A model generated the notes under the pieces. It made no database searches. It saw only the letters and a program-made list of their open reading frames with translations, and was not told the DNA's origin. A stretch of 39,393 nucleotides of DNA, taken from the NCBI GenBank assembly GCA_937960645.1, contig CALGPJ010000003.1, forward strand, positions 1 to 39,393, in the 5' to 3' direction. This DNA is from an uncultured Spirochaetia bacterium (GTDB lineage: Bacteria > Spirochaetota > Spirochaetia > JABEVK01). Below are positions 25,954 to 34,163 of the stretch, one piece after another (within the stretch, counting starts at the first letter, position 1; each line of letters opens with the position of its first letter). A program made the position numbers and the translations under genes.

Positions 25954-26667
25954 ATGATTAAAATACTTTTAAAAATGATTTCGATTTTGTCCCTTGTTGT
26001 GGTGGCCTCGTGTGCCTGGGAGCAGCCTGGTGGGAGAGTCACCCTGGTGATGTCCGGCAGGGGGCGCGACCTCCTCGCGTCAACAAATTTAAGTTTTAGC
26101 ACCAGCCAAAGCCTGGTATTGAAATTGACGGATTACGAAGGCAAGGTCATTGCGCAAAAATCCTGGACCCAGACCGCTGCCGAGTACCGTTTAGAGGCAG
26201 ACGGGCTGATTTATGGAAATTCCTACCGGGCCATGGCCCTTCTTACCGACACTGAACACTATTACCCGCCCAATCTGGTCACCCACATGGACGTGAAGGA
26301 GTTCCTTTACCTTGGCCAGCCCTTGACCCTCGATCTACGACTGGGGCATACCTTTGCGGATCTCGAAATATCGACGGATTACATTGGGGTTGATATTATC
26401 GAATTTGATTCCCAGAAATTCTCTTATCCGGGTTTAACTGTCGACCCTATGGATACCCAAATTCAAATTTTTCCGTTCAACGATTATCACCCCTCCTCGT
26501 TCAACGAATTTGAATATAGTTTCAATGGTTCGGCCTTTGCGACGATCACCGATTTCAACTCCAGCACGAATTTGCCTCTGAAAATCGGCAAAAACCTCCT
26601 CGTGATCCGCTATCGGCAGGAGTCGGATAACCAATTTGTGACGTACCGGTTTGAAATCACCCGATGA
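25954..26667 (+). CDS. Lipoprotein, tandem paralogue 1
   Basis: A 237-residue protein. The signal MIKILLKMISILSLVVVASC ends in a lipobox (VVAS-C20), so it is a lipoprotein. The body appears beta-rich. It shares with the next gene an LDLRLGHTF segment, a Y-x-F/V-N-G segment (FEYSFNGSAF) and the C-terminal IRYRQESDNQFVTYRFEI. These common features show a tandem duplication followed by strong divergence. I recognise no family. AT content is higher than in most of the window. Confidence 0.75.
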   Translation: MIKILLKMISILSLVVVASCAWEQPGGRVTLVMSGRGRDLLASTNLSFSTSQSLVLKLTDYEGKVIAQKSWTQTAAEYRLEADGLIYGNSYRAMALLTDTEHYYPPNLVTHMDVKEFLYLGQPLTLDLRLGHTFADLEISTDYIGVDIIEFDSQKFSYPGLTVDPMDTQIQIFPFNDYHPSSFNEFEYSFNGSAFATITDFNSSTNLPLKIGKNLLVIRYRQESDNQFVTYRFEITR

Positions 26668-26694
26668 GAGGGCATACCGCAACCCGCCAACATC

Positions 26695-26723
26695 CTGAAA
26701 AAATTCTGGAAATGCTGTAAGCT
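26695..26723 (+). promoter_or_regulatory. Putative leaderless promoter of second lipoprotein gene
   Basis: CTGAAA (26695-26700), 17 bp, TAAGCT (26718-26723), then TTTTAT and the ATG at 26730. It lets the second paralogue be expressed apart from the first. The -10 is weak. Confidence 0.35.
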
Positions 26724-26729
26724 TTTTAT

Positions 26730-27434
26730 ATGAGTAAATATCTATCGATCTTCGTGGTGATCAACATCCTTCTGACGGTCGGGTGCGCCTTAGTAGTGGA
26801 GGATGCCGGCTCCGAGGTGGTGGAAATCAGTCTGGGGGGAGGACGGACCCTGATTCCGGTGGCCGATCTTCCCTTTGCGTTCAACGACCAGCTGGTCATT
26901 CGCATCGCCTCCGAAAACGGCCTGGAAACCTTTGCCGATAAAATCTACACCGCCCCGGCCGAGCGGTACCGCCTTTCTGCCAATCTGGAACGGGGGCGGT
27001 TGTACCGGGCCAGCGCCTTTTACATGGACGGCAATGGGGGCGTCAAGGGCTTCGACACCAAGCTGTTCGTTGTTGGCGTCGAGGACGGTCTCCTATCTCT
27101 CCGGTTGGGGCACTCCCCGAAAATCCGGCTGGTCAGACCCATAAGCGATTTTGACATCGTGCCGTTCAAAAACCATCTTTTCCGGTACTCGGGTTCAGAT
27201 CAACCAGGGGATTCCGGCGCAAAAATCAAGTTTATCGTAAACCCGGACCACTCCGGAACACTGACCAGTTACCAGTATCGTGTGAATGGGGGCACCTGGA
27301 TTACCCAAAGTGCCAGCGCCGAACCGACGATCGCTTTTCCGGACCTGGGACTGTATGTTATTCAGGTTCGTTACCGGCAGGAATCCGATGGGGCCTGGGT
27401 CGTCTACACATTCAATATATTACGAGACACTTGA
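26730..27434 (+). CDS. Lipoprotein, tandem paralogue 2
   Basis: A 234-residue protein with lipoprotein signal MSKYLSIFVVINILLTVGC (C19). Shared with the upstream gene: LSLRLGHSP, YQYRVNGGTW and VRYRQESDGAWVVYTFNI, at equivalent places. Between them the sequences have diverged nearly completely, for example it has DIVPFKNHLFRYSG where the first has EFDSQKFSYPG. The C-terminal 70 residues, from IKFIVNPDHSG on, read like an Ig-like or fibronectin-like beta domain. Function unknown; surface or periplasmic lipoprotein. It ends 14 bases before the convergent GGDEF gene. Confidence 0.75.
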   Translation: MSKYLSIFVVINILLTVGCALVVEDAGSEVVEISLGGGRTLIPVADLPFAFNDQLVIRIASENGLETFADKIYTAPAERYRLSANLERGRLYRASAFYMDGNGGVKGFDTKLFVVGVEDGLLSLRLGHSPKIRLVRPISDFDIVPFKNHLFRYSGSDQPGDSGAKIKFIVNPDHSGTLTSYQYRVNGGTWITQSASAEPTIAFPDLGLYVIQVRYRQESDGAWVVYTFNILRDT

Positions 27435-27448
27435 AAATAGGCCGGGTC

Positions 27449-29824
27449 TCAAAAACAGACTCGGTTTCGTCCTTCCTGTTTGGCCTTGTAGAGAAGGTTG
27501 TCGGCGCGCTTGAGGAGGGACTCGTCGGTATCCTCCTTTTCGAAGCCGGCAACACCGAAACTGGACGTTACCCTGCCCAGCCTGGGGATCTCCGTGGTCT
27601 CGATTTGGACACGAATTTTTTCGGCGAGGATCGCGGCGTTCTCTTTGGGAGTTTCGGGAGCGATGATCAAAAACTCCTCGCCGCCCCAGCGCCCCAGGAC
27701 GTCGGATTGGCGTAGTCGCTGCTGCACGCTCAAAGCGACGGTCTTGAGAACCAGGTCCCCGGCGTCGTGCCCAAAGTTGTCGTTGTAGTTTTTGAAATGG
27801 TCGATGTCCATCATGATGATCGAAAAGGGGCTCCCGTACCGTCGGGCGCGGTAAACCTCGGCCTGGAGCCGTTGGGCGGTGTACCGTCGGTTATAAATGC
27901 CCAATAACCCGTCCGTAACCGCAAGCTGCTCCAGTTTTTTCTCCATCTCCTTGTACTTGGTGACGTTGATCGCATAGTGGAGGTAAACATCGGTTCCCAG
28001 AGGAATCCACCACACGTCCCAAAACGTCCCGTCGATTTCGATGAGCTCGTTCCGTTTTTGTTGAAAACTGAGACTGTATTCCGATTGACAGAAGCTGCAG
28101 TGTGTGGGTCTTGCCCCCGTATCCAGGGAACCCGGTACTGTCCTGGCCTTGCAATGTTGGATGGCGCTCCAGCAAAAATCCCCAACGCTCGTGCGAAACT
28201 CTTCCGATGCAGCCTTGTTCTGGAGGATGATTCGCCTTTCCTTGTCCAAAAGCCAGGCCGGAGATACCAGGCCTTCGATAAACAGCCCCATGGTTCGGTT
28301 GTGCTCGAGGATTTCCTGCTCGTAGCGCTTGCGTTCGGTGATGTCGTTGATGATGATGTGCACCGTTTCGGTTCGGCCCTCCACAACCACGGGGGAGGTT
28401 CTGACCTGCATCCAGATCTTTTTTCCCCAGATGGTCTCGTATTCCCGCTCCAGGTTTTTGGGAATTTGGTTGTCGATCGAATCTTCCAGCTCCTGGGCGA
28501 TGCCGTACTCTCGCAGGCGTGGCAACGTTAAAAGGTTTAGGCGTTTTGTAGCCTCGGCCCCCGGAGAGCCCAGGATGGTGAGAGCTGCCTGATTCACATA
28601 GAGGATGTTTCCCCGGTTGTCACTTTTGAGGATGCCCACGGGCGCGTTGTCGGCCAGGCTGGTGTACTCTTTGAGGCTGTGCTCGATTTCGGCGAGCAGC
28701 CGGTGGCGTTCGCTTTGGTCGCGGGCAACCATGATGGTGAAGTGGTGACTGCCGACTTTCAAGGAGTTGCAGGAGACTTCCAGATTCAACGTGTCGCCAT
28801 TTCGGTTGGTATAAACCATCTCCCGGATGGCGGCCTGCCCTTCCCGCGAATCTCCGGAAATGATGGGAAATTTTTCCTTCAATCCCTCGAGATCGGCTTC
28901 GGCAGGAAACAGGAGCCTGACCAGGTTTTCCCCCAGGGCTTCCTCGCGCGAAATGCCGAAAATCGCTTCCGACCTCTTGTTCCAGAGCACGATGGACTCA
29001 TCCTGGCTGATGACCACCGCCTCGTTCAGGTCATGCAGCAGGGCGGCATAGAGGGAATTGGTGACTTCAAAATCCTGCTTCAAATTTTTAAGGATCGTTA
29101 AATCCTGGCCGACAGCCAAAAAATACGGTTCATTTTTGAACCAGAACTTTTGCAAGATGATGTGAACGGGGTAAAGGGACCCGTCCTTTCGTCGATGCAG
29201 GGTCTCGAATGGGACCTCTTGCCGTTGGCCACTCAGCAAGGAATCCAAAATGTCATGAAAAGAAGAGACCTGGAACTCGGGCTTGATGTCCAGGGGCGTG
29301 AGCTGTTGGATTTCCTCGAGCGTGTAGCCCAGGTTATTCAGTGCCGATCGGTTGACCTCGACGAAGTGGAGATCGTCTTGCCGAAAAAGATAAAGCTCGG
29401 CTCCGGCGCGATCGAACAAATTTTGAAACATCACGGCCCAATCGGACTGCTGTTTCATACGCCGCGCCAGGTCGATGACGGTGAGCATTACCTCGGCATT
29501 GGACCCCTTGGGGATAAAACTGTAAGCCCGAACCTGTCGAACCTTTTCCATCACCTGCTGATAGGTGTTGGCGGACAGAAAAACCACGGGATAGTCCCAA
29601 CGCTCGTTGATAATCCGGGTTGTTTCCACCCCGTCCATTCCGTCTCCAAGTTCGATGTCCATCAAGATGAGCTCCGGCACCAAGCCCCCGTTCAACAACT
29701 CGAGGGCCCTCGGCCCCGAATCGGCAGATCGAACATGAAAACCATGCCTATCGAGGATCTGAGAATAAAGAGCTGTGTTCAGGTCGTTGTCATCGACTAA
29801 AAGAATAATTGGAAGGCCACTCAT
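27449..29824 (-). CDS. REC-PAS(x4)-GGDEF diguanylate cyclase
   Basis: A 791-residue soluble protein. REC domain 1-125 with D11-D12, acceptor D56 (LILMDIELGDGMDG) and K106. About four PAS-like domains follow (roughly 130-250, 260-380, 385-500, 510-620). The last holds four Cys: C551, C558, C576 and C579, a C-x6-C-x17-C-x2-C arrangement that could bind metal or sense redox. The C-terminal GGDEF domain has the active motif GGEEF (714-718) and the inhibitory site RQSD (705-708), five residues upstream, so it should make c-di-GMP with product feedback. A phosphorelay input from a kinase elsewhere, perhaps the hybrid kinase at 21552, is inferred. Confidence 0.92.
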   Translation of the reverse strand: MSGLPIILLVDDNDLNTALYSQILDRHGFHVRSADSGPRALELLNGGLVPELILMDIELGDGMDGVETTRIINERWDYPVVFLSANTYQQVMEKVRQVRAYSFIPKGSNAEVMLTVIDLARRMKQQSDWAVMFQNLFDRAGAELYLFRQDDLHFVEVNRSALNNLGYTLEEIQQLTPLDIKPEFQVSSFHDILDSLLSGQRQEVPFETLHRRKDGSLYPVHIILQKFWFKNEPYFLAVGQDLTILKNLKQDFEVTNSLYAALLHDLNEAVVISQDESIVLWNKRSEAIFGISREEALGENLVRLLFPAEADLEGLKEKFPIISGDSREGQAAIREMVYTNRNGDTLNLEVSCNSLKVGSHHFTIMVARDQSERHRLLAEIEHSLKEYTSLADNAPVGILKSDNRGNILYVNQAALTILGSPGAEATKRLNLLTLPRLREYGIAQELEDSIDNQIPKNLEREYETIWGKKIWMQVRTSPVVVEGRTETVHIIINDITERKRYEQEILEHNRTMGLFIEGLVSPAWLLDKERRIILQNKAASEEFRTSVGDFCWSAIQHCKARTVPGSLDTGARPTHCSFCQSEYSLSFQQKRNELIEIDGTFWDVWWIPLGTDVYLHYAINVTKYKEMEKKLEQLAVTDGLLGIYNRRYTAQRLQAEVYRARRYGSPFSIIMMDIDHFKNYNDNFGHDAGDLVLKTVALSVQQRLRQSDVLGRWGGEEFLIIAPETPKENAAILAEKIRVQIETTEIPRLGRVTSSFGVAGFEKEDTDESLLKRADNLLYKAKQEGRNRVCF

Positions 29825-29835
29825 CGCACATTGCT

Positions 29836-29865
29836 ATTATAGTCTGAAATCACGAAAATAACCAA
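29836..29865 (-). promoter_or_regulatory. Putative promoter of REC-PAS-GGDEF gene
   Basis: Minus strand: TTGGTT (29865-29860), 18 bp, consensus TATAAT (29841-29836), then 11 bases and the ATG at 29824. The leader would be four to five bases; no Shine-Dalgarno is visible. Confidence 0.55.
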
Positions 29866-29921
29866 TTAAATAAAGTCCAAAAAGTCCATAATCAATGACC
29901 GTCGGCGTTTACAATAATGGA

Positions 29922-30109
29922 ACGAGGATTCCTCACTTCGTTCGGAATGACATTGAAGAATGTCATTCCAACTTGCGAAGCAAGGAGGAACCTTCTCGAA
30001 CCTGCGAAGCAGGTGAGAGATCTTCTCGCTACGCTCGGGAAAGGTCCCTCGCTACGCTCGGAATGACAAGGGGCGTTCGGAATGACATAATTCGTTCGGA
30101 ATGACATAA
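29922..30109. repeat. Dispersed hairpin-repeat array, copy B
   Basis: This fills most of the 303-base gap 29825-30127, which has no gene. It is a chain of small hairpins: GGAATGACATT-GAAG-AATGTCATTCC (29944-29969, perfect 11-bp stem), CTTGC-GAA-GCAAG (29972-29984) and ACCTGC-GAA-GCAGGT (30000-30014). Then CTCGCTACGCTCGG occurs twice (30025-30038, 30048-30061), and GTTCGGAATGACATAA twice (30075-30090, 30094-30109). Positions 29962-29999 are an inverted copy of 91-128. It resembles the GGAATGACA-type intergenic repeats scattered in many genomes. Its role is unknown. Confidence 0.85.
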
Positions 30110-30116
30110 AATGTGC

Positions 30117-30122
30117 TAAGAT
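30117..30122 (+). promoter_or_regulatory. Putative -10 of Nudix-TPR operon
   Basis: TAAGAT lies five bases (GGGTC) before the ATG at 30128. TTCGGA at 30095-30100, inside the last repeat unit, is a poor -35 at 16 bp. If used, the repeat array supplies part of the promoter. Confidence 0.35.
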
Positions 30123-30127
30123 GGGTC

Positions 30128-30991
30128 ATGGGAATCGACGTTGTTTGCGGCATTTTTCGAGAAAATGGTAAATACCTCATTGCACGACGGCCGCAAGACG
30201 CCGACCTGGGGGGATTTTGGGAATTTCCGGGAGGCAAGGTCAAGAAGGGGGAAAATCACCCGGAGGCCCTCCAACGGGAGATTTACGAAGAGCTGCGGGT
30301 TCGGTGTCAGGTGGGGGAAAAGTTGGGGGAGTCCGTCGTTCATCAGCCCTCGGGCGATGTGGTCCTGACGGCTTACGAGGCTGAACGTTTGAGCGGCAAA
30401 TGGACCTTGAACTTTCACTCGGAAATCCGCTGGGTCGAAGCTCAGGAACTCAGGGCCTACCAAATGGCACCTTTGGACCTTCCCTTCATCGACATGATCC
30501 TGATGCGTCAATGGCCGATTCGTTTGAAGGACGCTCTTGCCCTCAAAGATCAGGGACGAATCGAGGAGGCCATCGATCTCTTGTACAAACTCGGGGACCA
30601 AAATCCTGGCGTCGGAATGATTTACTATTACCTGGGAACCTTGCTGGGGGAGGCGAACCGCGACGACGAATCCCTCGTTGCCTACGAAAAGGCCATCGCG
30701 GGTGACCTCAAGGGGAGCACTCGCCAGCAGGTCTACATGGGTTTGGTGTTTAGCTACTGGCAGCGGGGGCTGTACCAACGTGGTGCCGATGCGGCCAGCA
30801 AGGGCCTTTCCGAGTTCCCCGAGGCCATGGATTTACGGCTCGGCCTGGCCATGAATCGATTTGGCCAGGGGAATCATGAAGAAGCCTTCAAAACGGTGTT
30901 GGAGCTTCTGGCACAGACCTCGGAGCACCCCGACATCCAGCTCTATCGGGATGCCCTCCTCTACTATTTGGAGCACTGGAAGCCGTCATGA
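30128..30991 (+). CDS. Nudix hydrolase (MutT-like) fused to TPR domain
   Basis: A 287-residue fusion. Residues 1-130 are a MutT-type Nudix domain: GIFRENGKYLIARRPQDADL, GGFWEFPGGKVKKGE, with the Nudix box G-x5-E-x7-REIYEEL complete. Residues about 135-287 are helical TPR-like repeats (LKDQGRIEEAIDLLYKL, MIYYYLGTLLGEANRDDESL, MGLVFSYWQRGLYQRGADAA, LALALNRFGQ-like LGLAMNRFGQGNHEEAFKTV), resembling the TPR_5 type. A stand-alone MutT ends near residue 130, so the TPR part is an added interaction module. A GTG at 30113 is a less likely start. Its stop overlaps the GGDEF-EAL gene (ATGA), so it probably works with that protein. Confidence 0.85.
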   Translation: MGIDVVCGIFRENGKYLIARRPQDADLGGFWEFPGGKVKKGENHPEALQREIYEELRVRCQVGEKLGESVVHQPSGDVVLTAYEAERLSGKWTLNFHSEIRWVEAQELRAYQMAPLDLPFIDMILMRQWPIRLKDALALKDQGRIEEAIDLLYKLGDQNPGVGMIYYYLGTLLGEANRDDESLVAYEKAIAGDLKGSTRQQVYMGLVFSYWQRGLYQRGADAASKGLSEFPEAMDLRLGLAMNRFGQGNHEEAFKTVLELLAQTSEHPDIQLYRDALLYYLEHWKPS

Positions 30992-33087
30992 ATACGACCG
31001 CCTTTTTTATCGAGGTCGGTATCCGGAGTGTCTATCTGGGCATTCTGCTCGTGGTAGTCTTCGTGTACACGCTCGCCCGCATCCTGAGGGAACGAAGGGT
31101 GTCCCGTTCCACCTATTATTTTTCGTTGATTGCCACGCTGGCGCTTGTCCTGGATTTGGCCGTATTCATCGCCTCGTACTGGAACAACGATGGGCAACTC
31201 GCCGCTTACTTCAATCTTTTTTATGAGTTATCCATTTTTTTGTTCATCCCCGGAATATTGAATTACGCCGGTGAGTTCATGGACGCTGAATCCCGTGCGC
31301 AGAAATTGATGAAAAAATTGACCCTGGGCTCCCTGATACTGATGCTGATAGCCATCGGGGCCGGTTTAATTTGGCCCTCACTCATCGTTCAACTCCGTGA
31401 GCCCTGGCTGGCTGCCCGTCCCTGGAACATTGGCCGCGGCCTCTACGGCATTCTTACGAGGGTACGTGATGTCGTCGCCTTTCTCTGTCTGGTGTTTCTT
31501 GCGGTGGTGGCCATCCAGCAAAGCCGCCATGTCGGGGATAAAAAGTACCATCTCATTCTCCTGGGGGGCATCCTGGCAAACTTCGTCTTTGTCTTCGATG
31601 CCGTCTATGCCAATGCAAGCCTGTCTTACTTTTTTTTCCCCTCGATTCCCTATCCTCGATTTTTCAGCGGAATCATGATCTTCCTGTTGGTGAGCGTCTG
31701 CCTGGATTTGATTCGTTTCATCGAAAAGGCCATGGCCATGGATCGCACCCTCGAGGAATTGAAGTCTTCCCAGGAAAAGCTCGTGGTCCTTGCCTACTAC
31801 GATTCCCTGACGGGCCTTCCCAACCGCAAGAGTTTCTTCGAAAAAATCGAGATGCTCTGTCTGGAAAACAGCCGCGAGCCACGGGTGATGGCTTTGATGT
31901 TCCTGGATCTCGATTTGTTTCGCATCGCCAACGAGACCTTGGGCCATTCCGGCGGTGATAAGTTGATCCGAGAGGCCGTTTTCAGAATTCGCCAATCCTT
32001 GAGATCGAGCGATCTTCTTTTCCGTCTGGGCGGAGATGAATTCATGCTCATCCTGACAGGGTTGAACAGCGCCTCGGATGCGGGTCTGGTTGCTCAAAAA
32101 CTACTGGGTTTAATGGCAGAACCTTTTGAAATCGACCTGATGACCATCCATCTTTCGTTGAGCATTGGCATCAGTGTCATGCCCCGCGATGGCCGTTCCG
32201 GCGACGAGCTCTACCGCAAGGCAGACGAGGCCCTGTCCGATGCAAAGCGCGATCGTAACACATTTCGTTTCTATACCAACGCGCTGAACATCGAAGCGAT
32301 CAAAAAAATCAACATCATCAACACGCTCCGCTATGCGATCAACAACAACCTTTTCGACCTTCACTATCAGCCTCTGGTTGACGCTTCCGGGCAGGTAGTC
32401 AGTGCGGAAGCCCTTATCCGGCTCAAAGACGGCAATTCCTCGATCGGTCCCGATGTGTTCATTCCGGTAGCGGAACATTCCGGACTCATCCAGCCCATCG
32501 GGAACTGGGTACTCCGCCGCGCGATGCAGGATTACGTGGATCTGCTTCAGGATGGATTTTTACCCAGGATTTCTGTCAATCTCAGCCCCCGGCAGCTTCG
32601 GGAAGGAAACTTCTTAACTTACCTGGACGCCCTGGCCAGGGAGTACCGCCTGGATTTCAGCCCCCTCTACCTGGAAATCACCGAGACGGTCTTGCTGGAA
32701 AAAGACGTCATGATCAGTGCGGCCCTCAAGGGTCTTTTCGACCGCGGCGTCTCGCTCGTCATCGACGATTTCGGCACCGGTTTTTCCAACCTCTCCTACA
32801 TCCGAGACCTTCCCCTGCGCGCGATCAAAATCGATCGAAGTTTCATCCAGCCTCTGCGCGATTCCCCCAGGACCGCCAAAATGGTCGCCAGTATCATCAG
32901 CCTGGCCAAGGCCCTGGAGATGATCGTGGTGGCCGAGGGGATCGAGGACGAGTACCAGCATGATTTTGTCTTCCGCAGTGGGGCCGATCTCTGTCAGGGC
33001 TTCTACTACTCGCGGCCCCTTCCCTTGAAGGACTTAAAATCCTATCTTGTAACACACAATAGAAAAAATATGGAGAAAGACGCATGA
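30988..33087 (+). CDS. 7TM sensor GGDEF-EAL protein
   Basis: A 699-residue membrane protein. Seven or so hydrophobic helices (residues 8-245) form a 7TM-type sensor, then a short coiled linker. The GGDEF domain (265-430) has an intact GGDEF (348-352) and I-site RSSD (339-342). The EAL domain (440-690) has EAL (474-476), NLSP, EITE, VIDDFGTG, IKIDRSF and AEGIE, so all catalytic residues are present. Both synthesis and breakdown of c-di-GMP are possible; which dominates cannot be told. It overlaps the genes on both sides by four bases, so the three are made in fixed ratio. Confidence 0.93.
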   Translation: MNTTAFFIEVGIRSVYLGILLVVVFVYTLARILRERRVSRSTYYFSLIATLALVLDLAVFIASYWNNDGQLAAYFNLFYELSIFLFIPGILNYAGEFMDAESRAQKLMKKLTLGSLILMLIAIGAGLIWPSLIVQLREPWLAARPWNIGRGLYGILTRVRDVVAFLCLVFLAVVAIQQSRHVGDKKYHLILLGGILANFVFVFDAVYANASLSYFFFPSIPYPRFFSGIMIFLLVSVCLDLIRFIEKAMAMDRTLEELKSSQEKLVVLAYYDSLTGLPNRKSFFEKIEMLCLENSREPRVMALMFLDLDLFRIANETLGHSGGDKLIREAVFRIRQSLRSSDLLFRLGGDEFMLILTGLNSASDAGLVAQKLLGLMAEPFEIDLMTIHLSLSIGISVMPRDGRSGDELYRKADEALSDAKRDRNTFRFYTNALNIEAIKKINIINTLRYAINNNLFDLHYQPLVDASGQVVSAEALIRLKDGNSSIGPDVFIPVAEHSGLIQPIGNWVLRRAMQDYVDLLQDGFLPRISVNLSPRQLREGNFLTYLDALAREYRLDFSPLYLEITETVLLEKDVMISAALKGLFDRGVSLVIDDFGTGFSNLSYIRDLPLRAIKIDRSFIQPLRDSPRTAKMVASIISLAKALEMIVVAEGIEDEYQHDFVFRSGADLCQGFYYSRPLPLKDLKSYLVTHNRKNMEKDA

Positions 33088-34163
33088 GCATCGCCGCTTA
33101 CGAACAAAAAATCAGGGAGCTACAACACGCCCTGGCCGCTCTCGGGGGGCGCCACACCGAGCTTTTGCAACAAACGGGCAGGCTTTTAGCCGTCCAGGAG
33201 GCTTTCCGGGAGGTACAGGGCTGGGACAGGGCGAACGAGATCTGCCGCGAGCTCGAAGCCATCATGGCCCGAATCGAAACGGTGGAAACCTACCAGAAGC
33301 GTTACCAGCAGGATGCCATGGATTTGGAACACGTCGAGAGGCACCTGAAACAGCTCGAACAGAGGCACCGGGTCGTCCTCACCGAGATCGGGTCTTTGGC
33401 CTATCAGCAGTACAAGGTGGGTAGTGCCCGTCTGTCCCAGCACGCCGCAGCCTTTGCGGAGTTGGAGTCCCTGGAGGAAAAGATCCAACAACGCGAGCGG
33501 CGCCTGGCCGAAACGCGTCAATCCTCCGATGAGGGCTGGATTGGCCGTCTCAAGCTCGGAACGAGCGGGCTGGTGAACAGATTTCAAAACCTTCTGGAAG
33601 AGGGCAGAAGAAAATCGCTTTACCATGAACTGGGAAACGAGATGGTTCGGGTAGGTCTTGCGCAAACGATTTTGGCAAGACAGGACCCCACCGTGTTCGC
33701 AAAATTTCTGGAGGATCTGGACGGTTGGGAGGAAGCCTTTCGACAGAGGGACAGGCTTCGTCAGAGCCTGGAAGATATCAAGGCTCATCCGACCGATACC
33801 GGGTATCCTTTCGCGGCGACGCTTCGAGACCTTCATCGGCTCCAGGCACAGATCGAGGAAAAAAGCCGGGCAATCTTTGGGAATCTTTACCAGAGATGGA
33901 AGGACGGGGGGTACCAGCCGGCTGCCCAGGGGCAGATCGAAGAATTTCGGCGCCAGATCGAAGACATCGAAGGGGATCTACAGCGTTACCGGTCCGATCT
34001 GGAAAAGGCCGAGTGGGGTCTGCGGGGCGCGCGGCTGTTGGAAGAGGCGCACAGAAATCGCGCACGGGGCCAGAAACTGATCGACGAGGGCAATGCCCTG
34101 ATTCAGAAGGCGCAGGCACAGGAGACCGAGGGAAGGGCACTTCTCGAGAAGGCCGAAGCCTAG
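33084..34163 (+). CDS. Coiled-coil protein of unknown function
   Basis: A 359-residue, highly charged, almost wholly helical protein without signal peptide or membrane segment. Long heptad-rich stretches lie at about 1-150 (YEQKIRELQHALAALGG, MDLEHVERHLKQLEQRH, LEEKIQQRERRLAE) and 215-359. A less charged centre (155-215, GRLKLGTSGLVNRFQNLLEEG, QTILARQDPTVFAKFLEDLD) may be a small domain. The C-terminus has repeated E-G-x-A-L-x-x-K-A-type turns. No family recognised. It is coupled to the GGDEF-EAL gene by an ATGA overlap and overlaps the convergent dsbD by four bases. A scaffold role is a guess. Confidence 0.8.
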   Translation: MSIAAYEQKIRELQHALAALGGRHTELLQQTGRLLAVQEAFREVQGWDRANEICRELEAIMARIETVETYQKRYQQDAMDLEHVERHLKQLEQRHRVVLTEIGSLAYQQYKVGSARLSQHAAAFAELESLEEKIQQRERRLAETRQSSDEGWIGRLKLGTSGLVNRFQNLLEEGRRKSLYHELGNEMVRVGLAQTILARQDPTVFAKFLEDLDGWEEAFRQRDRLRQSLEDIKAHPTDTGYPFAATLRDLHRLQAQIEEKSRAIFGNLYQRWKDGGYQPAAQGQIEEFRRQIEDIEGDLQRYRSDLEKAEWGLRGARLLEEAHRNRARGQKLIDEGNALIQKAQAQETEGRALLEKAEA

